DNA of 43,391 bases from an uncultured Clostridium sp. (lineage in GTDB: Bacteria > Bacillota > Clostridia > TANB77 > CAG-508), in contig CABUKD010000015.1 of assembly GCA_902492105.1 (NCBI GenBank), positions 1 to 43,391 on the forward strand, read 5' to 3'. The notes under the pieces are model-generated. The model searched no databases, was not told the origin of the DNA, and was given only the letters and a program-made list of their open reading frames with translations. Every line of letters begins with the position of its first letter. The stretch's first letter is position 1. Position numbers and translations under genes: made by a program. Shown here in pieces: positions 26,590 through 34,737 of this stretch.

Positions 26590-26872
26590 ATAAAATTCCC
26601 TCCTTATCAATTGAATCTACCAGTTCTTTTTTCGTTAAGTCTTGATAAAACACAATATCAACCATATACGGAATATTTAATAAATCAAACTCATTTAATA
26701 ACTGTATTTTTTCTTGGTTTGTTAAATTACCCAAAATAGCAATATCAATATCGGAACTTTCTTTATAAGTCCCCTTTGCTCTAGAGCCAAATAATTTAAA
26801 CTGATATTGAGGATATTTTTGCACAATTTTTTTTATTGCTTCATAACTTATTTGTGATAACCCATAATTCAT
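26582..26872 (-). CDS. Minimal nucleotidyltransferase (MntA/HI0073-like)
   Basis: A 96-residue MNT-fold protein with GSRAKGTYKESSDIDIAIL, containing GSxAxG and the DxD metal pair, and a third acidic residue in YMVDIVFYQ. Length is typical. It is expected to act as the antitoxin to the overlapping HEPN gene by transferring AMP. It begins 9 bp after trpS, so it is likely co-transcribed with it. Confidence 0.9.
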   Translation of the reverse strand: MNYGLSQISYEAIKKIVQKYPQYQFKLFGSRAKGTYKESSDIDIAILGNLTNQEKIQLLNEFDLLNIPYMVDIVFYQDLTKKELVDSIDKEGILYE

Positions 26873-26881
26873 ATTTTATAC

Positions 26882-27910
26882 CTATTCTTCCTTATCTTCA
26901 AAATAGTCTAATTTCATTGCTTTTTTTACTTTTTTCATCGTTTCTTTAGCTGTTTTTCTTGCTTTATTCGTTCCTTCTATTAGAATTTTTTCTACTAATT
27001 CTGGTCTTTCTTCATAATATTTTCTTTTTTCACGAATTGGATTTAAAAATTCATTAATATTGTGTGCTAATTGTTTTTTACAAGCCACACATCCTCTTTT
27101 TCCTGCTTTACATTCTTCACAAATCGTATTTACGTCTTCCAAAGGAGCAAATAGTTTATGATAGTAAGCTACCATACAAACATCTGGATGACCTAGATCG
27201 TCTTTTTTAATTCTTGTAGGATCTGTTACTGCACTCATTACTTTTTTATTTACTTCTTCTTCTGTATCTGATAAATAAATAGCATTTCCTAAAGATTTAC
27301 CCATTTTTTCATTACCATCTAGACCTTTAATTCTTTTTGCATTAGATAATACTGCTTCTGGTTCTGTTAATACTTCGCCATAAATGCTATTAAATTTTCG
27401 AACAATTTCCCTACATTGCTCTATTAAAGGAAGTTGGTCTTCTCCTACTGGAACAAGGCTACCTTCTACTACTGTAATATCAGCAGCTTGGCTTACAGGA
27501 TAACCTAAAAAACCATAAGTAACACTTTCACCAAAAAGTTCTTTTTTTTGGGCAATTTCTGTTTTTACGGTTGGGTTACGTTCTAGTCTTGCAATCGTTA
27601 CTAAGTTAGAATAAAACACTGTTAGCTCTGCTGTTTCCGGTATCATAGATTGTATATGAATTGTTGTTTTTTCTGGATCAATTCCTACAGACAAATAATC
27701 TAAAACAACTTCTCTTACGTTTTTTCTTACTTTTTCTGGATGATTAAAATTATCTGTTAAAGCTTGCACATCTGCAATTAAAATATATGGATCATATTTA
27801 CCAGTATTTTGCATTTCTACTCTTGTTTTTAAAGAGCCAAAATAGTGACCTATATGAAGTCTCCCTGTTGGTCTATCTCCTGTTAAAATACGTTTTTTCT
27901 TTTCTTCCAT
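26882..27910 (-). CDS. trpS: Tryptophanyl-tRNA synthetase
   Basis: A 342-residue class I synthetase. HIGH occurs in GDRPTGRLHIGHYFGSL and the KMSKS loop appears as KMGKSLGNA. A Cys-rich segment, CEECKAGKRGCVACKKQ, near residue 285 could bind a metal. Length is normal. No T-box is visible; the upstream region holds a short AT stretch and a terminator of the neighbouring unit. Confidence 0.97.
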   Translation of the reverse strand: MEEKKKRILTGDRPTGRLHIGHYFGSLKTRVEMQNTGKYDPYILIADVQALTDNFNHPEKVRKNVREVVLDYLSVGIDPEKTTIHIQSMIPETAELTVFYSNLVTIARLERNPTVKTEIAQKKELFGESVTYGFLGYPVSQAADITVVEGSLVPVGEDQLPLIEQCREIVRKFNSIYGEVLTEPEAVLSNAKRIKGLDGNEKMGKSLGNAIYLSDTEEEVNKKVMSAVTDPTRIKKDDLGHPDVCMVAYYHKLFAPLEDVNTICEECKAGKRGCVACKKQLAHNINEFLNPIREKRKYYEERPELVEKILIEGTNKARKTAKETMKKVKKAMKLDYFEDKEE

Positions 27911-27984
27911 TTCTTATTCATCTCTCTTTTTTAATTTTACTATTTTATTATACTGGATTTATTTGGATTTTACAAGTATTAGCT

Positions 27985-28022
27985 AAAAAAAAGCAGGTTT
28001 CTGATACAAAAACCTGCTTTTC
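27985..28022. terminator. Hairpin, left of the HD cassette
   Basis: AAAAGCAGGTTT (27989-28000) pairs with AAACCTGCTTTT (28010-28021) around a short loop. A nearly identical hairpin ends the next gene at 28940-28973. Confidence 0.85.
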
Positions 28023-28071
28023 CTGTTATTTTGGCCGGAAATTCTCCCAACGACTCCCTAAGGGCACTAAT

Positions 28072-28100
28072 TTGAACATTTTTTTAATCCATGGTATAAT
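28072..28100 (+). promoter_or_regulatory. Sigma-A promoter of the HD-protein gene
   Basis: TTGAAC (28072-28077) and TATAAT (28095-28100) spaced by 17 bp, with an extended TGG before the -10. AAAGGAG follows about 12 bp before the ATG. Confidence 0.8.
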
Positions 28101-28137
28101 ATAGGTATCTATATTATATTTTAAAGGAGTTTTTTGT

Positions 28138-28923
28138 ATGTTAAGTAGTATGCTAACCTCTTACCTTTCCACGCATCCTGTTGATCAACTTTTTGTTGGT
28201 AAGATCAGCAGAAAAGCTTCTCATGTAAAACGGGTTGCTCAGATTGTAGTAGATTACCCCGACATCTTTATGAAAGAAGGTATGGACATTGTGTTGCTTC
28301 AGCTGTGTGCTGAGCATCATGACGATGGAAGAGCATACCAGTATGAAAAAAGTGGTGTCTTAAATGACACCATCCTTTCTCATCAAGACGCTGGTGCCCA
28401 ATTAGTTCAGGAATATTGTAGCCGTATTTTCGGCACCGATAACTTCCCTGAGGATGTTCGAACCCTAATGGCAGTAATGAAATACCATGGCAGATTGGAT
28501 AAAGCTCATCAGGACGGTATTTCTGGAGTTACCTTATCCTACGTAGAAGCAGTTACAACTGCCGACCGCATGGATCTTGCAACTTCCTGTCTTGTTTATC
28601 TTCCGGCCAATATTGAAAACAACGAAAGTGGTTTTCAATATGAACACACCATTAAGGACGTTGTTTGGGAAAACTACCAAAAGGGTCAGCTGTATGATTT
28701 GCGAAAGGTTTGTACCACTTATGATGAGTACATGCTATTCGCTGCAACCATGTGCACCTCCTGTCTTCTGAAATATGGAGACATCATGAAGAAGCGCCTT
28801 CTGACTTCCGGTTTTGGCTACCATACAATTTTGGAAGGATATCGTTCTCTGTTTGAGAAATATCTACTTCCAGCGGATGCCTCAAGGGCATACAAAATTC
28901 TGAAAGATTACATTCTTTCGTAA
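28138..28923 (+). CDS. HD-superfamily hydrolase, probably acquired
   Basis: A 261-residue protein with an HD site: ASHVKRVAQ (first His), LCAEHHDDGRAY (HD pair), LSHQDAGAQL and a final TADRMDLA Asp. This fits metal-dependent phosphohydrolases; the substrate is unknown. Codon use is clearly GC-richer than its neighbours (many C- and G-ending codons), and the gene is a self-contained unit with its own promoter between two near-identical hairpins. This suggests horizontal acquisition. It is not close in sequence to the HD protein at 12880-13539. Confidence 0.8.
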   Translation: MLSSMLTSYLSTHPVDQLFVGKISRKASHVKRVAQIVVDYPDIFMKEGMDIVLLQLCAEHHDDGRAYQYEKSGVLNDTILSHQDAGAQLVQEYCSRIFGTDNFPEDVRTLMAVMKYHGRLDKAHQDGISGVTLSYVEAVTTADRMDLATSCLVYLPANIENNESGFQYEHTIKDVVWENYQKGQLYDLRKVCTTYDEYMLFAATMCTSCLLKYGDIMKKRLLTSGFGYHTILEGYRSLFEKYLLPADASRAYKILKDYILS

Positions 28924-28939
28924 TCTTTTTTCCAACTTT

Positions 28940-28973
28940 AAAAGCAGGTTTATTACTAAAACCTGCTTTTTTT
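28940..28973 (+). terminator. Intrinsic terminator of the HD-protein gene
   Basis: AAAAGCAGGTTT pairs with AAACCTGCTTTT around a 6-nt loop, followed by seven T residues. Same arms as the hairpin at 27989-28021. Confidence 0.93.
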
Positions 28974-28976
28974 ATG

Positions 28977-29013
28977 TGTCAATGGTTGTCAAAAATCTCC
29001 GTCCCCAATGACA
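28977..29013. repeat. Dispersed TGTCAA/GTCCCC repeat
   Basis: TGTCAA at the left, an internal TTGTCAAAAATCTCC, then GTCCCC and TGACA at the right. It ends one base from the rpmA stop codon. Confidence 0.75.
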
Positions 29014-29014
29014 T

Positions 29015-29290
29015 TTATTTAGCTGTACTTTCCTCTTCTACTGGATAAACACTGACTTTCTTTTTGTCTTTGCCAAGTCTTTCAAATTTTACTTTACCAG
29101 TAACTTTTGCAAATAGAGTATCATCACTACCAATACCAACATTAGTACCTGGATGAATTTTTGTTCCTCTTTGTCTTACTAAAATATTACCAGCTGGAAC
29201 AATTTGTCCATCTGCTCTTTTTAGTCCCAAACGTTTAGATTCACTATCTCTACCGTTTTTAACGCTACCTTGACCTTTTTTATGAGCCAT
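29015..29290 (-). CDS. rpmA: 50S ribosomal protein bL27
   Basis: A 91-residue bL27 with MAHKKGQGSVKNGRDSESKR at the N terminus. Most Firmicutes bL27 proteins carry a short leader cleaved by the protease Prp; here the protein begins directly with the mature-type AHKKG. The Prp gene, usually between rplU and rpmA, is absent from the 119-bp spacer. GGGAGTGAG precedes the ATG. Confidence 0.97.
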   Translation of the reverse strand: MAHKKGQGSVKNGRDSESKRLGLKRADGQIVPAGNILVRQRGTKIHPGTNVGIGSDDTLFAKVTGKVKFERLGKDKKKVSVYPVEEESTAK

Positions 29291-29409
29291 GCTATCTCAC
29301 TCCCTTCATTTTTTAATTCGGGTATATCTATTTTTCTTTTAAATAGTTTTTACCATTTTGTTGTTCATAATATTTTTTAATTTCACTTAAATATTACTAA
29401 TTTTTTTAA

Positions 29410-29832
29410 CTAAGCTTCTTTTTTAGTTGTGTCTGCTTTTTTTGTAGTAGTTGTTTTTTTAGCTACAGGTTTTGCTGCTGTTTCTTTAACTTCTTCTTTA
29501 GAAGTTTCTGTTTTTTCACTAGCAGTTTTAATAGCTGTAATTTCTACTTTAGTATATGGTTGTCTGTGACCTTGTGTTCTTCTATAGTTCTTTTTAGCTT
29601 TATATTTATACACTAAAATCTTTTTACCTTTACCGTGAGAAACTACTTTTCCTTCTACTTTTACACCTTTTACATAAGGAGCTCCTACTTCTACTTTTTT
29701 GTCATCAGATACTAAAACAACATGATCAAATGTTACTTTTTTACCTTCTTCTGCATCTAATTTTTCAAAGAATACTACATCTCCTTGTGCTACTTTGTAT
29801 TGTCTTCCACAGCTTTCAATAATTGCGTACAT
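29410..29832 (-). CDS. rplU: 50S ribosomal protein bL21 with C-terminal extension
   Basis: A 140-residue bL21. The normal domain (MYAIIESCGRQYKVAQGD ... GHRQPYTKVEI) occupies about 100 residues. It is followed by a ~40-residue Lys/Thr/Ala/Glu tail like those seen on ribosomal proteins of some Clostridia. The start is the ATG at 29830-29832, downstream of AGGAGG; an in-frame GTG 12 bp earlier lies in the binding site itself. First gene of the rplU-rpmA operon. Confidence 0.96.
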   Translation of the reverse strand: MYAIIESCGRQYKVAQGDVVFFEKLDAEEGKKVTFDHVVLVSDDKKVEVGAPYVKGVKVEGKVVSHGKGKKILVYKYKAKKNYRRTQGHRQPYTKVEITAIKTASEKTETSKEEVKETAAKPVAKKTTTTKKADTTKKEA

Positions 29833-29845
29833 TACTTCGTACACC

Positions 29846-29935
29846 TCCTATATTTGTATACTCGCTAAGCATAAATAACAAGGCAATTGCTTTACTGCAA
29901 TATTTAGTTGCCCGACTCAGGCGGCTTACAGTTAA
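29846..29935 (-). promoter_or_regulatory. Putative ribosomal protein L21 leader
   Basis: Between the promoter and rplU, the transcript contains GTAAGCCGCCTGAGTCGGGCAA, split here as GTAAGCCGCC and TGAGTCGGGC, then a TTGC/GCAA hairpin. Position and the conserved-looking GC-rich core fit the L21 leader known from Firmicutes, where bL21 is thought to repress its own operon. Assigned by location and recall, not by a covariance model. Confidence 0.55.
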
Positions 29936-29937
29936 TT

Positions 29938-29967
29938 ATTGTAACATAATTTTTCTAGGAATGTCAA
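29938..29967 (-). promoter_or_regulatory. Sigma-A promoter of rplU-rpmA
   Basis: TTGACA at 29962-29967 and TACAAT at about 29938-29943 on the minus strand, spaced by about 18 bp. Both are near-consensus. Confidence 0.85.
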
Positions 29968-30047
29968 GTGTTTTACAATATTTTTCGTGGTAATTTCATA
30001 AACTACTTTATGTTATTTCTATATTATCAATAACTATGTGATAATGA

Positions 30048-30075
30048 TTGTCAAAAATCTCCGTCCCCATTGACA
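30048..30075. repeat. Dispersed TTGTCAA/GTCCCC repeat
   Basis: TTGTCAAAAATCTCC followed by GTCCCCATTGACAA; the ends are inverted (TTGTCAA/TTGACAA). It is close to the copy at 28985-29013 and to the first part of the 35634 cluster. Confidence 0.8.
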
Positions 30076-30108
30076 AAAATAAGAGAATCCAATTAAGGAT
30101 TCCCTTAT
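30075..30108 (-). terminator. Terminator of the tRNA-like gene
   Basis: AAGAGAATCC (30081-30090) pairs with GGATTCCCTT (30097-30106), one mismatch, 6-nt loop. On the minus strand it is followed by TTATTTTTG, directly after the tRNA-like sequence. Confidence 0.8.
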
Positions 30109-30183
30109 GGTTCTAGGTTGATTCGAACAACCAACTCCTGCAAGATTCTGACTGAGGGCTTTACCTATTAAAGCTATAGAACC
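30108..30183 (-). tRNA. Degenerate tRNA-like gene, anticodon arm abnormal
   Basis: On the minus strand: acceptor GGTTCTA/TAGAACC (7 bp perfect), D arm GCTT-loop-AAGC, and T arm GGTTG-TTCGAAT-CAACC (perfect, with the usual TTCGAAT loop). The anticodon region is 25 nt instead of 23 and will not form a normal 5-bp stem with a 7-nt loop. The best fold is CTCAG with TTG-C-AG, with a bulged C and an 8-nt loop. No CCA is encoded, unlike the tRNA-Leu at 39340. The amino acid cannot be assigned. A decayed tRNA or a tRNA-like regulatory RNA are both possible. Confidence 0.5.
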
Positions 30184-30293
30184 TAATCAAATATATAAAA
30201 TATTGATATACTATTTGTATCACATTTTATTGTTGTTTTCAATAGTTTTTCAATTTTTCATCACATTTTTTCTGTATCATTTTTTGTTTCATA

Positions 30294-30322
30294 GAAAAAG
30301 CCCCTTAAACAGGGGCTCTTTC
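30294..30322 (-). terminator. Intrinsic terminator of hfq-like gene
   Basis: GAGCCCCT pairs with AGGGGCTTTTTC on the minus strand with a 5-nt loop. It lies 6 bp after the hfq-like stop. The GC-rich stem is unusual for this region. Confidence 0.92.
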
Positions 30323-30327
30323 AGGAG

Positions 30328-30528
30328 TTACACTTCGGCTTCTATTGTCGAAATTGCAGAAAAGAAAACCAACTTTTCCTTTTGATCCTTACAGTCTCTC
30401 ATCTTAAGAGAAACATCATCAAAAGATTGCAAAATGCCAGTTAGCTGGAAGCCGTTCACAACGAAAACCCGAATTTCCTTCTTCTGCATGTCGTTCAGAT
30501 ACTTTTCTACGTTCCATGTCTTCTCCAT
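30328..30528 (-). CDS. hfq: Atypical Hfq-like RNA chaperone
   Basis: A 66-residue Sm-fold protein. The Sm1 part VFVVNGFQLTGILQSFDDVSL matches Hfq well, and the Sm2 part is LVFFSAISTIEAE. Canonical Hfq has YKHAIST here; the Lys-His pair that contacts uridines at the proximal face is replaced by FS. Residues of the N-terminal helix (NVEKYLNDMQ) also differ from the usual QDxFLN. Codon use is GC-richer than its neighbours. It has its own promoter (30580-30608), a small 5' hairpin (AGAGC/GCTCT) and a GC-rich terminator. AAAGGAG lies 9 bp before the ATG. Confidence 0.8.
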   Translation of the reverse strand: MEKTWNVEKYLNDMQKKEIRVFVVNGFQLTGILQSFDDVSLKMRDCKDQKEKLVFFSAISTIEAEV

Positions 30529-30579
30529 ATTGTTTAACTCCTTTTCTTTCTATCTTAGAGCTATTGGCTCTATACCATT

Positions 30580-30608
30580 ATTATACCACATTTTCTCCAT
30601 TATGTAAA
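30580..30608 (-). promoter_or_regulatory. Sigma-A promoter of hfq-like gene
   Basis: TTTACA (30603-30608) and TATAAT (30580-30585) on the minus strand, 17 bp apart, with an extended TGG before the -10, as for the HD cassette at 28072. Confidence 0.78.
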
Positions 30609-30688
30609 ATCCATATAGAAAGTTATTTTTTCTATCAATTTTTCAACATTCAACATTCACCATTTCATAATAGCTATTTTTTAGTATT

Positions 30689-33600
30689 TTATTCCACACT
30701 TTTTAAAGATTCTATCATATCAATTTTCTTTAGTGCAAAATAGGTTCCAATACTAACAATAATTGTAAAAATAGCTGTAATCAAGATTCCATAAATATAA
30801 CTCATTATTTGAATTTGTGGATTAAACATCAACATATCTAGTTCACAAGTTTTAATAATATAAGTAGTTAAAAAGTAGCCTCCACCTAATCCTAATAAAA
30901 TACCTATTATGGTTAGAATAATGGTTTCTTTTCCAACATAATTATATACTTCTTTATGATAAAATCCTAATACCTTAATGGTAGCAAGTTCTCTTATTCT
31001 TTCACTAATATTGGTATTAGATAAGCTGTATAGTACTAAGAAAGCAAGCATTCCCGCTGCTACAATTAATATAAATACAACTAAACTCATGTTATTCATG
31101 ACATCTTCAAACATATCAGTTGTAACAGATGTAAAAGTTACTCCCGAAATATAGTCTTCTTCTCCCAAAATTTCTTTTCCTAGTTCGTCTTCTCCTTCTA
31201 ATGTCAATTCTGGTATAATTGCTAAAATCGTATTTGATTTTATTTCTTCTTCATATAACTGCTTATAAAGTTCTGGTGACATATAAATATAGTGGAATAA
31301 GTAGTTTTCTGTAATTGCCGTTACTTTTACTTCTACTTTGTTGTCCTCTCCTAATTCTAAAATGATGGTATCTCCTTGCTTAATGTCTAACAATGTAGCT
31401 AATTTTTCTGTAATAATAACTCCACTATTGTCTAATTGATATGTTTCATCTTGATGTTTTCTATCTCTTAATGTTATAAAATCTTTTAATTTTTCTACAT
31501 CTTGTGGTACTACTAGTTGAATACTTTGGTTATTATCATTTTTATCTATAGAAACTGATTGCATATTAATAAGCATACTATTTGCAATATTTTCTTTTGC
31601 AGAAATGGTTTCATAAGCTTCTTGTGTTTGTTTTGTAGTTAGCCCTTCTCTTAAAGAAATTTCTAAATTATATCTAAAGATTTCTCCATATTGTGACGGA
31701 ATCATACTGCCTATAGCATCTCTTAACCCAAATCCTGCAATAATTAAGGAAGTACAACCTGCTATTCCTATAATCGTCATTAAAAATCTCTTTTTATAAC
31801 GAAATATATTGCGTAGAGTTACCTTTTGAGTAAAGTTTAATTTTGACCAAATAAATGGTATTTTTTCTAAGAAAACTCTTTTTCCTGGTTTTGGTGCCTT
31901 TGGTCTCATTAAGCTTGCTGGTGTAGAAGCTAAAGTTCTAGCACAAGAGTATATTGTTGCTCCTACTGTACATACCATAGCAGCAAGTAGCCCTAATGTA
32001 GCATATTCTGTATTAAATTCTAAAACAATTGGTGGTAAAGTATACATCATGCAATACATATCAAAAATAATACTTGGTAATAAATAAAAACCAATTGCCA
32101 TTCCTATTAAACTTCCCAAAATGGTAGCAATAAGAGCATAAATAATATATTTAGAAGCAATTTGAAATTTACTATAGCCCAGTCCTTTTAAAGTTCCTAT
32201 TTGTACCCTTTGCTCTTCTACCATTCTTGTCATAGAAGTTAAGCTAATTAATGCTGCAACTAAAAAGAATACGACTGGGAAAACTTGTGCAATATTAGCT
32301 ACTCTATCCGTATCTTGCAAATAGCTTACATAACCTGTATTTGCTTCTCTATCTAAAATATACCAATCTGGTTTTTCTATTTCTTCTAAATCTAATCTTG
32401 CTTTTTCTAATTTTTCTTCTGCTTCTGCTATTTGTTCTTCCGCTTCTTTTTTAGCTTTTTCTAGTTCTTTTTCTCCATCTTCTATTTCTTTTTGAGCATC
32501 TTCTAATTCTTTTTGTGCATTTGCAAATTCTGTATCTGCTGTTTTCTTTCCTTGTTCATATTTTTTGGTTTGCTCTTTTATCTCACTATTTGCTTTATTT
32601 AATAGTTCTTCGCTTTCTTCTAGTTGTTTTTTTGCACTACTAATTTCTGTTTGAATTGTACGAATTGTACTTTCTAAATTTTCTATCTCTATTCCTTGTT
32701 TTTTTAATTGTTCTTCTATGGTTTGCATAGTTGCTTGTAAAATATAGTTTTGTTTTTGAAGATTAGCAATTTGTGTTTTAATATTTTTAATTTCTTCTGC
32801 ATCATCTGTTTCATCTAATCCTTGTAATTGTTCTTGTAATTGTGCTATTTTGGTTTGATTTTCTGTTAAAGTGGAAGATGCTGTATTATATTGTTTTTGT
32901 GCTTCTTGTAATAACTCTAGATTGTTTTGCGCTTCTTCTATTTGTTTTTCTGCTTTTACTTTTTCTTCTTCAAATAGTTCTTGTTTTTCTTGTAATTGTT
33001 TTTTTGCTGCATCTAATTGTTCTTTTGCGTCTTCAAGTTCACTATATGTACTATTTTTTTCGCTTTGTAACTTAGCTTTTCCTTCTTCTATTTCTGCTTT
33101 GCCATCCTCTAATTCTTTTTCTGCCTTTTCGATTTCGTCTTGTGCCTTTTTAGTTTGTTTATCTAATTCTCTTTGTGCATCTTCTATTTTACTATTTGCT
33201 TCATTATAAATTTCATCATATCTTGCCTGTCTTCTTTCTTCTGAAATAGCATCTATTTTATCTTTTACTTCTTGTACTCTATCTTCATAGCTATTTTGAT
33301 AAGTTTTTAGTTCTTGAGCTCCTTCTGCTGTGATATAGGCTACTGTACTTAAGTCAGTGTCAAAGTTATCTCTTGGAATATACATATAGTAGTCTATTTT
33401 TCCTGAACCTAATTTAGTGCTTCCTCTTTCTATATAAATATATAAAGGTGATTGAACTGTACCTACAATTGTAACTTTTTCTTCTTTTAATAGTTTTTGT
33501 GTTTCTCCATCATCATTCGTAATATCTTCTACTTCAATTTCGATTTGGTCCCCTATATGATGTTTTGTTCCTAGTAAAAAATTTTCTTCTACTACACATT

Positions 33601-33985
33601 CTGTATTGTTTTCTGGTAGTCTACCTTCTACCAAAGTAAGCTGATTCATATTGGTTGGTAAAGATTCTAATTTTACTACAAATTCTTCTTCTCCACTATT
33701 GACAATAGCATCTGTAGAATAAGAACCCTCTATTTGCTCTACTCCTTCTACTTTTTGTAACTCTTCTAAGTCTGTGGTAGTAAGACCGAGTGTTGATATT
33801 ACTTGAATGTCCATTACATTTTGTGTATCAAAATATTGGTCTAAAGTTTCTTTCATATCTGGGCTGGCAGCTTTGATTCCAGCAAAAAAACCCACACCTA
33901 ATAAAACGATTAATAACATAGAGATAAATCGTTTATAATTGTGGGTTATTTCCTTAAAAGTATCTTTTAATAAAGCTGTTTTCAT
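30689..33985 (-). CDS. ABC transporter permease, FtsX-like, with long coiled coil
   Basis: A 1098-residue permease. The first helix (about 18-38) is followed by a MacB-PCD-like extracytoplasmic domain, then a ~300-residue Glu/Lys/Gln-rich coiled coil (about 235-540) and a first FtsX module with helices near 570-690. A second MacB-PCD/FtsX module follows (helix about 735, domain 760-960, then about 970-1090 ending MIESLKSVE). Two FtsX modules in one chain resemble large Gram-positive exporters. With the ATPase 50 bp upstream it forms an export or mechanotransmission complex; cargo unknown. AAGGAG precedes the ATG. Confidence 0.88.
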   Translation of the reverse strand: MKTALLKDTFKEITHNYKRFISMLLIVLLGVGFFAGIKAASPDMKETLDQYFDTQNVMDIQVISTLGLTTTDLEELQKVEGVEQIEGSYSTDAIVNSGEEEFVVKLESLPTNMNQLTLVEGRLPENNTECVVEENFLLGTKHHIGDQIEIEVEDITNDDGETQKLLKEEKVTIVGTVQSPLYIYIERGSTKLGSGKIDYYMYIPRDNFDTDLSTVAYITAEGAQELKTYQNSYEDRVQEVKDKIDAISEERRQARYDEIYNEANSKIEDAQRELDKQTKKAQDEIEKAEKELEDGKAEIEEGKAKLQSEKNSTYSELEDAKEQLDAAKKQLQEKQELFEEEKVKAEKQIEEAQNNLELLQEAQKQYNTASSTLTENQTKIAQLQEQLQGLDETDDAEEIKNIKTQIANLQKQNYILQATMQTIEEQLKKQGIEIENLESTIRTIQTEISSAKKQLEESEELLNKANSEIKEQTKKYEQGKKTADTEFANAQKELEDAQKEIEDGEKELEKAKKEAEEQIAEAEEKLEKARLDLEEIEKPDWYILDREANTGYVSYLQDTDRVANIAQVFPVVFFLVAALISLTSMTRMVEEQRVQIGTLKGLGYSKFQIASKYIIYALIATILGSLIGMAIGFYLLPSIIFDMYCMMYTLPPIVLEFNTEYATLGLLAAMVCTVGATIYSCARTLASTPASLMRPKAPKPGKRVFLEKIPFIWSKLNFTQKVTLRNIFRYKKRFLMTIIGIAGCTSLIIAGFGLRDAIGSMIPSQYGEIFRYNLEISLREGLTTKQTQEAYETISAKENIANSMLINMQSVSIDKNDNNQSIQLVVPQDVEKLKDFITLRDRKHQDETYQLDNSGVIITEKLATLLDIKQGDTIILELGEDNKVEVKVTAITENYLFHYIYMSPELYKQLYEEEIKSNTILAIIPELTLEGEDELGKEILGEEDYISGVTFTSVTTDMFEDVMNNMSLVVFILIVAAGMLAFLVLYSLSNTNISERIRELATIKVLGFYHKEVYNYVGKETIILTIIGILLGLGGGYFLTTYIIKTCELDMLMFNPQIQIMSYIYGILITAIFTIIVSIGTYFALKKIDMIESLKSVE

Positions 33986-34035
33986 TTTGCATTTTACTCC
34001 TTATAGTTTGTTATTTTCTTTTGAATTTCTTTTTA

Positions 34036-34737
34036 TTACCATTCTATCTGCTCAATAGGAGTTGGATTTGGATTAATAATAGGTTCGCTAGCCGTACCAT
34101 TTTTAAAATGTATTACTCTATCTGCCATAGGAGTTAACGCTTGATTATGGGTAATAATAACTACTGTCATTTTTTCTTTACGACAAGTATCTTGTAATAA
34201 TTTTAAAATTTGTTTTCCTGTTTTATAATCTAATGCACCTGTTGGTTCATCACATAATAACAATTTAGGATTTTTAGCAATAGCTCTTGCAATAGCTACT
34301 CTTTGTTGTTCTCCACCAGATAATTGTGATGGAAAATTATTCATTCTATGCTCTAAACCTACTTTTTTTAAAATAGTAGCTGGATCTAATGGTTTTTTAG
34401 AAATTTGAGTAGCAAGTTCTACATTTTCTTTTGCTGTTAAATTTTGTACTAAATTATAGAATTGAAAAATAAATCCAATATCTTCTCTTCTATATCGGAT
34501 TAATTCTTTTTCTTTAAGAGAACTAATATCTTTATTGTCAATTATAATTTTACCAGAAGTTGCCCTATCCATTCCTCCTAAAATATTTAAAGCAGTAGTT
34601 TTACCTGCTCCACTTGGTCCTACAATAACAGCAAGTTCTCCTTTTTCTATTTGAAAATTAGTTTTATCTAAAGCTTTAATGGAGACTTCTCCCATTTTAT
34701 ATTCTTTTACCACATTTTTAAATTCTATATATGCCAT
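34036..34737 (-). CDS. ABC transporter ATPase, MacB/LolD type
   Basis: A 233-residue ATPase that drives the adjacent permease. Walker A is GPSGAGKTT, the Q-loop is in FIFQFYNLVQNL, the signature is LSGGEQQRVAIARA, Walker B is LLLCDEPTGALD, and the H-loop is in VVIITHN. The C-terminal extension is short. It is first in the two-gene operon. Confidence 0.95.
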   Translation of the reverse strand: MAYIEFKNVVKEYKMGEVSIKALDKTNFQIEKGELAVIVGPSGAGKTTALNILGGMDRATSGKIIIDNKDISSLKEKELIRYRREDIGFIFQFYNLVQNLTAKENVELATQISKKPLDPATILKKVGLEHRMNNFPSQLSGGEQQRVAIARAIAKNPKLLLCDEPTGALDYKTGKQILKLLQDTCRKEKMTVVIITHNQALTPMADRVIHFKNGTASEPIINPNPTPIEQIEW

